Positions 18,654-27,709 of a DNA stretch of 64,000 nt are shown here, in pieces. The stretch lies in the NCBI GenBank assembly GCA_900539375.1, contig UQBY01000016.1, positions 1 through 64,000 of the forward strand, written 5' to 3'. Below the pieces are notes generated by a model. It ran no database searches. It was given only the letters and a program-made list of their open reading frames with translations, and was not told the origin of the DNA. The stretch is from an uncultured Clostridium sp. GTDB lineage: Bacteria; Bacillota; Clostridia; Clostridiales; Clostridiaceae. A program made the position numbers and the translations under genes. How positions within the stretch are numbered: the first letter of the stretch is position 1; every line of letters starts with the position of its first letter.

Positions 18654-19628
18654 TTATTTCTCCCTTAACCTTGGATTTAGTCTGGTATTTAAAAACTCTG
18701 CAATTAATCCAGAAATTAATACCATAACTATTATCATAAGAAACATTCCTTGCATAAGTGGGTAATCTCTTCTTGAAATAGCTGTTGTTAAATAATACCC
18801 AACTCCAGGATATACAAATAAATTTTCAATTAGTGGAGAACCACCAAACATCATACCAAAAGATATTGCAACACTTGTAACCATTGGAAGCATTGCATTT
18901 CTTCCTAAATAGCTAAATATTATACGTTTATTTGAAATTCCTCTTGCTTTTGCATAGTTTATGTAATCTTCACCTAAAACTGATAAACAATTTGCCTTCA
19001 TTCCCATTATCCATCCTGCAAGAGTTGTTAAAAAGTAAGAAAATATTGGAAGTGCTGCATGACTTAATACACTACCTATAAAAGCTAAATTAAATCCTGG
19101 TGTTACATTTGAACTATAAGCTCCCTTTGATGGAAAAATTCCAAGGGTAAGTGAAAATAGTAATACTAATAAATATGCTACTATATAATCTGGAATAGAA
19201 CCTACTATAGCTTGGTATCCAGTTATAACTCCATCTAATAATTTGCTCCTTTTCCATGCTACATAAATTCCTAAAATTACTCCTACCATAAATGAGAGGA
19301 ATAAAGATATTGAACAAACAAGTAAAGTCCATGGAAGTGCACCTAAAACTATTTTTGAAACTGACTCTTTAAATGCCATTGATTGTCCTAAGTTACCTGA
19401 AGCTATTCCTTTTACATAGGTAGTGAATCTTTGTAATATTGGAACATCTGGGTCATAATTTAAAGCTATTTTTGCTTTTGCATATGCTTGGTCATATCCT
19501 AATTGTCCTGTTTTCATATATTCTTGAGTTAATGTTTCTACAGGGTCTCCTGGCATTGCTTGTATAACAAAAAATATTAATAATAAAGAAGTTAACATTG
19601 TTAAAATGCATGTTAGTACTTTTTTCAT
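18654..19628 (-). CDS. ABC transporter permease, OppB type
   Basis: 324 residues with six predicted helices. The N-terminal FVIQAMPGDP segment, the EAA-loop (DYINYAKARGISNKRI) and the ending EFLNTRLNPRLREK are characteristic of OppB/DppB. It follows the binding-protein gene after a 75-base gap holding a strong hairpin, suggesting that downstream transporter subunits are made at lower levels than the binding protein. Confidence 0.92.
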   Translation of the reverse strand: MKKVLTCILTMLTSLLLIFFVIQAMPGDPVETLTQEYMKTGQLGYDQAYAKAKIALNYDPDVPILQRFTTYVKGIASGNLGQSMAFKESVSKIVLGALPWTLLVCSISLFLSFMVGVILGIYVAWKRSKLLDGVITGYQAIVGSIPDYIVAYLLVLLFSLTLGIFPSKGAYSSNVTPGFNLAFIGSVLSHAALPIFSYFLTTLAGWIMGMKANCLSVLGEDYINYAKARGISNKRIIFSYLGRNAMLPMVTSVAISFGMMFGGSPLIENLFVYPGVGYYLTTAISRRDYPLMQGMFLMIIVMVLISGLIAEFLNTRLNPRLREK

Positions 19629-19658
19629 TTATAAATTCACCTCTATTTTTAAAGTATG

Positions 19659-19686
19659 GAGTTGTTACTTTTTTAAGTAACAACTC
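19659..19686 (-). promoter_or_regulatory. Intercistronic hairpin between binding protein and permease genes
   Basis: GAGTTGTTACTT and AAGTAACAACTC form a perfect 12-base-pair stem with a four-base loop. No long T-run follows in the direction of transcription, so it looks like an mRNA-stabilising or partial-termination element that keeps binding-protein mRNA in excess. Confidence 0.65.
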
Positions 19687-19703
19687 TCTTTATGTAAACT
19701 ATA

Positions 19704-21596
19704 TTATTTTACATAATATAATTTTCCATCTCTTAATGTCTTTGCTAAAATTTCATTTGTTGTACCTGACCAATAGAAGTTACTTAATTGTTTTCCTGTT
19801 TCTGCTTCAGCCATTGAAAGTTTTGGATTATGAATTCTATATATATAATATTTTTCTGTTACAGGTATAAACCATACATTATCATTAAATAACTTGGCAA
19901 ACTTTTCTGTTAATTTTGTTACTTCTTCATCACTAGATGCATTAAATAAACTATCTAATTCATTTGAGAAATTAAAATCTTCTCCTGTTACTTCATCTTT
20001 AAATACTACATCTCCACTTGTTGGGAAGTCTAAGTTCATTCCTCTTTGACCATACCACCATAATCCATAATAAGCTTCATATGGATGTTGTGTTGCTGTA
20101 GCTGATGCAAATCCATCTACTGTCATATTACCTTGTCCTGATGTACAATAATCATTGTAGGCAGCTGCTTCCTTTGAAGTATAACTTGCATTTAACCCAA
20201 ATTCATTTAACATATTAGCTGCAGCTTCTCCCATTACCACATATGCTGGATATTCACCAACTCCTGCAATTACTATCTCTGGGCTTTCTCCCTTTGCATC
20301 AACCCATTTTTCACCTTTTTTGCTCCAACCAGCTGCCTTTAAACATTCTTCAGCTTTTTCATAATTTGAATCATAATTGTTTAATGTACTTAAAAAGTCT
20401 TTGCTTAAATATTTATCTCTAATTGATGGTGGAAGTCCTACTGCATATTCATCACCTTTAACCATACCTGGTTCAGAAACTGGAGCAATTTGTTCTGTAT
20501 CAATTATGTAAGCAATAGCTTTTCTAACATTTACATCATCAGTTGGATAATTTTTAGTATTCATTTCAAATCCTAAAGAACTAAATTCTGGAACTACCAT
20601 TTGTCTTATTGTATCTGCATTCTTTTCTGCAACCTTTTGTGCCATATCTGGAGATAAGCCAGTTCCTTCTGCATCATAATCACCATTAGATACTGCAAGG
20701 GCTGTAGATTCTGTACTTGTTGGTCTTATACCTTTAATTTTTTCTATATATAATGGAATTCTATAATATGGATTTTGTTCAAATATAATTTCTGCTGAAG
20801 TCATTGATTTTGGAACATAAGGTCCTGAACACTTAATACTCATTAAATCTGGTAGATAATTATTAAAATCTGCTGTAGCTTGTGAAACCTTTAAATCTGC
20901 ATCCTTTGTAAATTTGTAAAGTCCATTTTCATCTAATTCTCTTCCACTTTCACAAGCTTCTTGTAATACACTTGAGAATTTTCCATAGTCTGATGCTGGA
21001 TATTTCATTGAAGTTTTTAATATATATGAAAGTAATAATTCAGCATCATTTATATATTTTATTTCTACAGTTAAATCATCTACTTTAGTTACCTTTTCAG
21101 CATGAGTAGCTATTTTGTTCATTGTCATTTCTAAGAATAAAGTACATAATAAATCATCTGAAGTTATTTGACTTCCATCACTCCATTTAATATCATCTCT
21201 TAATTTTAAAGTTAAAACATTTCCAGTAAAATCATAGCTTTCTAATAGTGATGGTTTAAAAGTTTTTTCAGGTTGTGAACTATAATCGCATAAATAATCA
21301 TATATAAGAGGTTGCATTGACCAATCTGGTCCACCATTTACAGCTGGATTTCCATTACAAGCTGGAGCTGGAGTAAATGAAACCATTGTACTTAAAACTG
21401 TTCCTTTACTATCTGCCTTTTCACCATCAAGTTTTGCATTTGTTAATTTTGTTTTTACACTTATAACTGAATCTAATATATTTTGTGAAGATGATGAATT
21501 GTTATTGTTACTTGAGCCACATGCTACTAAAGATGTTGTAGCTAGGGATAATATTAATACTGTTGATATAATTCCTTTTAGCTTATTTTTTTTCAT
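19704..21596 (-). CDS. Opp-family (SBP family 5) lipoprotein, probable oligosaccharide binder
   Basis: 630 residues. The signal peptide ends in the lipobox LVAC, with the lipidated Cys near residue 26, followed by a Ser/Asn-rich linker. The body matches solute-binding family 5 (KLRDDIKWSDGSQITSDDL; VNVRKAIAYIIDTEQI; FARLF-like end region). It is longer than typical OppA (about 540), as are the sugar-binding members in Thermotoga. It is the first gene of the transporter operon and is controlled by the same promoter architecture as the GH1 operon, so a carbohydrate ligand from the same polysaccharide is likely. A peptide ligand cannot be excluded. Confidence 0.88.
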   Translation of the reverse strand: MKKNKLKGIISTVLILSLATTSLVACGSSNNNNSSSSQNILDSVISVKTKLTNAKLDGEKADSKGTVLSTMVSFTPAPACNGNPAVNGGPDWSMQPLIYDYLCDYSSQPEKTFKPSLLESYDFTGNVLTLKLRDDIKWSDGSQITSDDLLCTLFLEMTMNKIATHAEKVTKVDDLTVEIKYINDAELLLSYILKTSMKYPASDYGKFSSVLQEACESGRELDENGLYKFTKDADLKVSQATADFNNYLPDLMSIKCSGPYVPKSMTSAEIIFEQNPYYRIPLYIEKIKGIRPTSTESTALAVSNGDYDAEGTGLSPDMAQKVAEKNADTIRQMVVPEFSSLGFEMNTKNYPTDDVNVRKAIAYIIDTEQIAPVSEPGMVKGDEYAVGLPPSIRDKYLSKDFLSTLNNYDSNYEKAEECLKAAGWSKKGEKWVDAKGESPEIVIAGVGEYPAYVVMGEAAANMLNEFGLNASYTSKEAAAYNDYCTSGQGNMTVDGFASATATQHPYEAYYGLWWYGQRGMNLDFPTSGDVVFKDEVTGEDFNFSNELDSLFNASSDEEVTKLTEKFAKLFNDNVWFIPVTEKYYIYRIHNPKLSMAEAETGKQLSNFYWSGTTNEILAKTLRDGKLYYVK

Positions 21597-21669
21597 AAAA
21601 ATTCCTCCAAAGTATGTTTTTTATTGTCTTATCTCGACATATTATTTTCTGTTTTTTCTCTATGGCTTA

Positions 21670-21739
21670 AGTATATATTTAATATTTTTTCATGTAAACG
21701 ATGTTACACATAAACAATTATTATCGTATATATATCTTA
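21670..21739 (-). promoter_or_regulatory. Transporter operon promoter with activator motif and TGTAA-N6-TTACA site
   Basis: Read leftward: motif TAAGATATATATAC (21739-21726), 27 bases, -35 TTTACA (21698-21693), 17 bases, -10 TATACT (21675-21670). A perfect inverted repeat TGTAA-N6-TTACA (21693-21708) overlaps the -35; this matches the flexible clostridial CcpA site type called creVAR. The motif-to-promoter distance is identical to that of the GH1 operon. Confidence 0.65.
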
Positions 21740-21808
21740 AGTTTTGTTTATTAAAAGTCTTTAATTTAATAAAAAAAGCATAGTGAATATATAATTTCCT
21801 ATAGAATT

Positions 21809-21882
21809 AAAAAAGTGTGAAATCACCACTTTTATAGCTCTTTAAAAAAGAGTAATGTAGTAAAATTTCACACTTTTTATAT
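21809..21882 (-). terminator. Terminator after the alpha-galactosidase gene
   Basis: AAAAAGTGTGAAAT pairs with ATTTCACACTTTTT across about 70 bases, with a smaller inner hairpin (CTCTTTAAAAAAGAG). Read leftward it ends in a T-run. The arms resemble those of the terminator at 59819-59878. Confidence 0.75.
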
Positions 21883-21902
21883 AAATATGAGTAAACGCAA
21901 AT

Positions 21903-24080
21903 TTATTTATTTTTTAATTTAAAGTGAATTAATTTTCCACTATAATCTCCATATAAATCAATATTAATTCCTGCATACATTAAAGCTCTACCTGAAAATA
22001 CTTCATTAGTTTCTTCATTTATGTATAAAGAATTTTCTTCTAATCCTTTAAGTTTTATTCTTCTACTATGATAATTTGGTCTTCCTAAAACTTGTATACA
22101 AGTTACTAATACTTCACTTTTATCTTTTGAAATTACAGACCAACAATCAAAATCATTATTTTCAGAGAAATTAGAAATTCTATAATAATCCCCTGTTCTA
22201 ATTAATTCATTATATTTATTGTACATTTCTATTTGCTTTGGTATAGTATTTCTATCCTTTTCTGATATTTTAGTTATATCTAATTCATATCCAAAAGTAC
22301 CTGCTAATGCTACATATCCTCTAGTTTCAAAAGGTGTAGTTCTTCCAACTGTATGGTTTGGGCAATCACTTACATGGGCACCTATACAAGAAAGAGGATA
22401 TACCATAGCTGTTCCTTCTTGAATCTTTAATCTTTCTATTGCATCAGTATCATCTGAACACCATATTTGAGGACTATAATATAACATTCCAGGGTCAAAT
22501 CTAGCCCCACCACCAGAACAATTTTCTAATAATATATTAGGAAAATCTTTTGTAAGTCTATCCATCATATAATAAACAGCTAAAACATATCTATGGAATA
22601 TCTCTCCATTATTTTCTCCACCTAAATCTGTAAGCTGTCTGTTCATATCCCATTTAACATAGGTTATATTAGCACTTGAAAGAACTTTTTTTATACTTTC
22701 ATATATATAATCACATACTTCTTTTCTAGTTAAATCAAGTACATACTGCTCTCTACATAAAGCTGGAGTACGGCCTTCTATTTTCATAGCCCAATTAGGA
22801 TGTTTTTTATATAATTCTGAATCTGGAGATATCATTTCTGGTTCAATCCATATACCAAATTCTAATCCTAGCTTATTTACTTCATCTACTAAATACTTTA
22901 ATCCACCAGTTATTTTTTTCTCATTTACAAACCAATCTCCTAAAGAGGAATTATCACTATTACGATGTCCAAACCATCCATCATCCATTACAAGCATTTC
23001 AATTCCAACCTTTGAGGCTTCCTTTGCAATAGACAATAATTTTTCTGTATTAAAATCAAAATATGTAGCTTCCCAGTTGTTAATTAAAATAGGACGTTTT
23101 TTATCTTTAAATTTTCCTCTTATTAAGTGATTACGATATAAATCATGGAAAGTTCTTGTCATTTTTCCTATTCCTTTATCAGAATAAACCATTACAACTT
23201 CAGGTGCTGTAAATTCCTCATTTTCTTCTAAATTCCAAGAAAAATCTTCTGGATTTATACCCATTACAACTCTTGTAGTATCAAATTGACATCCTTCTGC
23301 TTGTGCAAAAAAGTTTCCTGAATAAACAAAATTAAATCCATATACATTTCCATACTCATCATTTGCATTTCTATCTAAAACTGCTATAAAAGGATGGTCT
23401 TGATGGCTTGATTCTCCTCTTTTACTTGATACTCCTTGTTTTCCATAAATTATTTTTCTTCTATTTATATGTCTTTCTCTAGCCCAAGAGCCATTAAGAG
23501 AAATAAGGTCATAATCTATGCCTTCAAAATCTATACATGTTGATAAAACTTTTGTTAAAACTATTTTATTTTTGCTTTTATTCTTTACAGTAACTGCCCT
23601 TGTTATAACATCAAGATTTTCAAAAACTGAATATTTTAATATAACTTCTAAGTTTAAATCTCTATCAATACATGTTATTTCAAGACTTTCACACTCTTCT
23701 TCCTTTCCAAAAGTAGATGGAAGGTCTTTTAAAGGCCTTTTTCCTTTATAAATTTCATAAGATATATATTCTAACTTACAAGCAGTACTTCCATTTATAT
23801 CTTTAACAGAAATACAACTTTCTCTATAATCCCCTATTCCATGAGTAGAATATTCTGTTGGAAAACTGTCATAAAAAGAAACTCTATCTCTATTATTTTT
23901 AGATGGAACATATGGTGGTTCATCTATTCTTAATAAGTGGTTCATATTTTCATCATTTATTTTTTTTCCAAAGTATGTATGTCCTAAAAATTTTTCATCA
24001 TCTACTATAGATATAATATAAGATGTATCATTACTATCTAGTTTAAAAGTGTTATATTCTTTTATAAATTTTATGCTCAT
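21903..24080 (-). CDS. GH36 alpha-galactosidase
   Basis: 725 residues, the usual size of group I bacterial GH36 enzymes. An N-terminal beta-sandwich (to about 320) precedes the TIM barrel. Visible motifs are NNWEATYFDF, MLVMDDGWFG, VKWDMNR with the nucleophile Asp, and WCSDDTDAIERL with the acid/base Asp. There is no signal peptide, so it acts on imported substrate. In this locus it would remove alpha-1,6-galactosyl side groups from galactomanno-oligosaccharides. The 205-base divergent region to the next gene has TTGTTGTAACAA (24184-24195) and a possible promoter (-35 TTGATA 24159-24154), but no exact copy of the shared locus motif. Confidence 0.94.
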   Translation of the reverse strand: MSIKFIKEYNTFKLDSNDTSYIISIVDDEKFLGHTYFGKKINDENMNHLLRIDEPPYVPSKNNRDRVSFYDSFPTEYSTHGIGDYRESCISVKDINGSTACKLEYISYEIYKGKRPLKDLPSTFGKEEECESLEITCIDRDLNLEVILKYSVFENLDVITRAVTVKNKSKNKIVLTKVLSTCIDFEGIDYDLISLNGSWARERHINRRKIIYGKQGVSSKRGESSHQDHPFIAVLDRNANDEYGNVYGFNFVYSGNFFAQAEGCQFDTTRVVMGINPEDFSWNLEENEEFTAPEVVMVYSDKGIGKMTRTFHDLYRNHLIRGKFKDKKRPILINNWEATYFDFNTEKLLSIAKEASKVGIEMLVMDDGWFGHRNSDNSSLGDWFVNEKKITGGLKYLVDEVNKLGLEFGIWIEPEMISPDSELYKKHPNWAMKIEGRTPALCREQYVLDLTRKEVCDYIYESIKKVLSSANITYVKWDMNRQLTDLGGENNGEIFHRYVLAVYYMMDRLTKDFPNILLENCSGGGARFDPGMLYYSPQIWCSDDTDAIERLKIQEGTAMVYPLSCIGAHVSDCPNHTVGRTTPFETRGYVALAGTFGYELDITKISEKDRNTIPKQIEMYNKYNELIRTGDYYRISNFSENNDFDCWSVISKDKSEVLVTCIQVLGRPNYHSRRIKLKGLEENSLYINEETNEVFSGRALMYAGINIDLYGDYSGKLIHFKLKNK

Positions 24081-24285
24081 AAATTTTTAACTCCTTTAAT
24101 ATATTTTTTTAAAACCTTTACTTTAATTTTAAATTAATCTATTTATGATTTTTTATCAACAAAATACACTAACAAAAGATTATTTGTTGTAACAACGTAT
24201 ATTTTGTATATTATTTATTTAAATAAACTAATTTTTATATAGTATAATTGTTATAACTAAAAAATTTAACTTAAGAGGTGTTATT

Positions 24286-25239
24286 ATGGAACTAAAGGAA
24301 ATACAAGAAATTACATCAAAAATAAAAGAAAATGTTAATAAAATAATAATTGGGAAATCTCAAGTTATTGATTTAATTTTAACTTCTATTTTAGCAGGAG
24401 GACATGTCCTTTTAGAAGATACACCAGGTACTGGTAAAACTGTTCTTGCTAAATCTATTGCAAAGTCTATTAACTCAAATTTTAAACGAATACAATTTAC
24501 TCCAGACCTTCTTCCTTCTGATATTACTGGATTAAATATCTTTAATCAAAAGGAAAATCAATTTACTTTTATTAAAGGTCCTATATTTACTAATATTCTT
24601 TTAGCTGATGAAATAAATCGTGCTACTCCTAGAACTCAATCAAGTCTTTTAGAATCTATGGAAGAAAAACAAATAACAACTGATGGTACAACTAGATATT
24701 TAGAAAAACCTTTTTTAGTTATTGCTACTCAAAATCCAATAGAAACAGCTGGAACATTTCCTCTTCCTGAAGCCCAACTTGATAGATTTATGATGCAGTT
24801 AAATATGGGCTATCCAACAGAAAATGAAGAACTTGAAATTATAAATAGATTTATATCTGACAATCCATTAGAAAAAGTTAATGCTGTATGTAATAAAGAA
24901 AATATTATAGAAATGCAAAATCTAATTTCTACTGTTTTTGTTCATAATTCTATACGAAATTATATAGTTAATATTGTACAAGCTACTCGTAAAAATTCTT
25001 CAATTGCTTTAGGCATAAGTCCAAGAGGAACTTTAGCTCTTCTTAAATCTTCTCAAGTTTATGCTGCTATTAATGGAAGAAACTATGTTATTCCTGATGA
25101 TGTAAAGTTTCTTGCACCTTTTGTACTTGCCCATAGAATTATTCCATCTAATGGTTTTAGTAATAGAAAAACTAATGTGGAGTTAATAAATAAATTAGTA
25201 AGTGGCATTGAAGTGCCAACAGAAAATTGGGAGAAATAG
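24286..25239 (+). CDS. MoxR-family AAA+ ATPase
   Basis: 317 residues. Walker A DTPGTGKTVLAK (about 45-56), Walker B LLADEINRATPRTQSSLLE, sensor segment IATQNPIE and the C-terminal lid (LGISPRGTLALLKSSQVYA) identify a MoxR ATPase. Such proteins act as chaperones for maturation of partner complexes, commonly with a DUF58 protein, as here, where the next gene begins 3 bases downstream. The operon lacks a von Willebrand-domain gene. The cellular target is unknown. Confidence 0.93.
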   Translation: MELKEIQEITSKIKENVNKIIIGKSQVIDLILTSILAGGHVLLEDTPGTGKTVLAKSIAKSINSNFKRIQFTPDLLPSDITGLNIFNQKENQFTFIKGPIFTNILLADEINRATPRTQSSLLESMEEKQITTDGTTRYLEKPFLVIATQNPIETAGTFPLPEAQLDRFMMQLNMGYPTENEELEIINRFISDNPLEKVNAVCNKENIIEMQNLISTVFVHNSIRNYIVNIVQATRKNSSIALGISPRGTLALLKSSQVYAAINGRNYVIPDDVKFLAPFVLAHRIIPSNGFSNRKTNVELINKLVSGIEVPTENWEK

Positions 25240-25241
25240 CT

Positions 25242-26387
25242 ATGGATTTTACAGTTATGAGCCTTTTTGTAATTATAGTAATAGCTATAATTATATATAT
25301 AATTCAAAATATTGTTTATAAAAAACTTTGGAGTAAAAACTTAGATGTAACCTTAGATTTTTCTACTAAAAGTGTATCTGAAGGAGATAAAGCTTCATTA
25401 ATAGAAGTAGTTACAAACAAAAAGAAACTTCCTCTTCCTTCAATTAATATAAAATTTCATACATCAAAAAATATTGTTTTTGATGATGATTCAAATTCAT
25501 CTGTTACAGATAATTATTATAGAAATGATATTTTTAGCATACTAGGAAATCAAAAAATAACTAGAACATTAACTTTTACTTGTGAAAAAAGAGGATACTA
25601 TAAAATAGAATCTGTTGATATCATAGCCTTTAACCTTTTTTTATCACAGTTTTTTGTAAAGAAAATTAAAAATGACCATAGTAGCATTAATAGCTTATAT
25701 GTTTATCCTAAAAAAATTTCTATTGAAGATTTTCCTAAAAGCCTTAATTCCTTAATAGGTTCTTATTTATGTAGAAGAAGCTTAAATGAAGACCCCTTTG
25801 AATTTCGTGGAATAAGACAATATGAGCCCTTTGATAACATGAACTCAATAAATTGGAAGGCTTCTGCTAAAGAAAATACTCTTATGGTTAATGTAAATAA
25901 CTTTACCTCCTCTCTTAATGTTATGATATTTTTAAATATTACTCCTAATGATGAAGCTGAAAATATAAAAATTTTAGAAGAAAGTATTAGAATTGCTAGT
26001 ACTTTAACACAAAAATTTATTCTTTCAAATATTCATGTTTCATTTAAAAGTAATGCTAATGATATTTTTACAAACTCTCCTATTTCAATTGAATATGGAG
26101 TTGGATTAAATAAAATAAGAGAAGTTGATGAGGCTTTAGCTAGAATTGATTTAAAAAATTCCTCTGAAAAGTTTATTTCTTACTTTAAAAATGAAGTTAA
26201 AAATAGTAACCAAAATACTTTAACTTTTCTTATTTCAAATTATAGAAAAAAAGATTTATGTAACTTTTATGATGAATTAAGCTTTTTAAAGAAAGAATGT
26301 TTATGGATAATTCCTTTAGATAAAAATAACAAATTAAATATAGAAGTTAAAAATATAAGAAATATATTTAAATGGGAGGTAGAATAA
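25242..26387 (+). CDS. DUF58 membrane protein
   Basis: 381 residues from the ATG at 25242, chosen because GGGAG lies 8 bases before it; an in-frame TTG 15 bases upstream lies within the MoxR gene. One or two hydrophobic segments occupy residues 5-25. A beta-rich region (about 40-150) precedes the DUF58 block with the conserved FRGIRQYEPFDNMNSINWKASA signature near residue 190-210. The rest resembles a divergent von Willebrand A-type fold. MoxR-DUF58 pairs are very common and their function is not established. A role at the cell envelope is inferred. Confidence 0.9.
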   Translation: MDFTVMSLFVIIVIAIIIYIIQNIVYKKLWSKNLDVTLDFSTKSVSEGDKASLIEVVTNKKKLPLPSINIKFHTSKNIVFDDDSNSSVTDNYYRNDIFSILGNQKITRTLTFTCEKRGYYKIESVDIIAFNLFLSQFFVKKIKNDHSSINSLYVYPKKISIEDFPKSLNSLIGSYLCRRSLNEDPFEFRGIRQYEPFDNMNSINWKASAKENTLMVNVNNFTSSLNVMIFLNITPNDEAENIKILEESIRIASTLTQKFILSNIHVSFKSNANDIFTNSPISIEYGVGLNKIREVDEALARIDLKNSSEKFISYFKNEVKNSNQNTLTFLISNYRKKDLCNFYDELSFLKKECLWIIPLDKNNKLNIEVKNIRNIFKWEVE

Positions 26388-26388
26388 A

Positions 26389-27621
26389 ATGATGAAAAAA
26401 ATCACTTCAATAAATAATCTTTTAACATTTTTTATTGAATTTTTAGTATTTTATATATCTATTTTTGAAGGTATGATACTTTTAAAACATGATTATAAAG
26501 TCTTTATCTTTCCATTTATTATATTACCATTTTTAATAGCTAGCTTTTTTATGAGAAAATTTATAAATAATATAATCATTTTTTTATTATTTCACATTTT
26601 ACTATATATTATATGTTTTTTTATTCCTTTAGGTAATTCTGAAAAAACATTAATTATATTTTCACTAACTGTACTTACAATATTAGATTTTAAATTTTGG
26701 AGTAAAAACTCTTTGAGAAAAAGATTGGTTAATTCTCCAAGTATATTTTTTGAAATCTTCTTTATTATAGTTTTAATTCATGGAACTATTGTAAATTCTA
26801 AAGAAATAATTATTTTATCCTATGCTTTAGGATTAATATTTTTACTTGTAAAATTTATTACTAACTATTTAGACAACCTTGAAATTTATATTGCTAGAAA
26901 TAGTAACATAAAAAATGTACCAATAAAACAGCTTATAAGCTTAAATAGTTCTATATTTTTTATAATAATATTTTTAATATTTATTATATTAGCTATAGTT
27001 AAAATTTTAAATTTAGAAAAATATCTTTATGCTCCCTTTGAGCCAATACTTTCCTTTTTTAAAATAGCTTTAACTACATTTTTTAAATACTTATTTTCAA
27101 TTGCTACTGATTCTTCAAATCCATCTTTTTCAGAAGTAGAAGAAACTATTCCTATAGAAACTGCTACAGCCTTAAGTGGTAATAGTACTTTTACTAAGGT
27201 TTTAGAAACTTTATTTAATATTTTTGTTTTCTTACTAGTAGCATTTTTTTGTTATTTAGCAATTAAAGTAATTTATTCCTATTTAAAAAATAATTTTTCT
27301 AAAAACAATATAAAAACTGATAAAATTGAGTATTTAAACTCTGAAAAAATAATTGATACTGAAGAAAAAATAAATTCTAAATTTTCATTAAAGCCTAAAA
27401 ACAACAATGAAAAAATACGAAAAATATTTTATAAAAGAGTAAAAAAGAATAAAAAGCTTAATATAAATAATAAATTAACTGCTAAAGAAATATCTAATAA
27501 AATCTCAAAAAATGATAATATTTCACTAGAAGAATTAACTACTCTTTATGAAAAAGCACGTTATAGTAACACTAACTGTAACAATGAAGATGTTGAAAAA
27601 GCAAAAAAAGTTAATAAATAA
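26389..27621 (+). CDS. Multi-pass membrane protein with DUF4129-like tail
   Basis: 410 residues. Six to seven hydrophobic segments occupy residues 10-205, another lies at about 270-300, and the C-terminus (about 330-410) is basic and ends in a DUF4129-like helix pattern (LTAKEISNKI, LTTLYEKARYS). In the usual MoxR-DUF58 operons this position is taken by a TgpA-type protein with a periplasmic transglutaminase domain. Here the loop between the last helices is short (about 60 residues), with no Cys-His-Asp core, so the catalytic domain is missing. It starts 2 bases after the DUF58 stop. A membrane scaffold for the MoxR system is a reasonable guess. Confidence 0.75.
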   Translation: MMKKITSINNLLTFFIEFLVFYISIFEGMILLKHDYKVFIFPFIILPFLIASFFMRKFINNIIIFLLFHILLYIICFFIPLGNSEKTLIIFSLTVLTILDFKFWSKNSLRKRLVNSPSIFFEIFFIIVLIHGTIVNSKEIIILSYALGLIFLLVKFITNYLDNLEIYIARNSNIKNVPIKQLISLNSSIFFIIIFLIFIILAIVKILNLEKYLYAPFEPILSFFKIALTTFFKYLFSIATDSSNPSFSEVEETIPIETATALSGNSTFTKVLETLFNIFVFLLVAFFCYLAIKVIYSYLKNNFSKNNIKTDKIEYLNSEKIIDTEEKINSKFSLKPKNNNEKIRKIFYKRVKKNKKLNINNKLTAKEISNKISKNDNISLEELTTLYEKARYSNTNCNNEDVEKAKKVNK

Positions 27622-27627
27622 AAACTT

Positions 27628-27660
27628 AAAGCTACCTAATGAATATTAGGTGGTTTTATT
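27628..27660 (+). terminator. Terminator of the MoxR operon
   Basis: AAAGCTACCTAAT pairs with ATTAGGTGGTTTT (one G-T pair) over a short loop, followed by a T-rich tract. Confidence 0.75.
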
Positions 27661-27709
27661 GTGTTATAATAAGTAAGAATAACTATATATACTATTGGAG
27701 GGAAAATAC

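Noticed and set aside
24184..24212. TTGTTGTAACAA palindrome and ATATAC repeats before GH36
   Set aside because: They resemble parts of the locus motif but lack TAAGAT and the 27-base promoter spacing; too weak to call a site.
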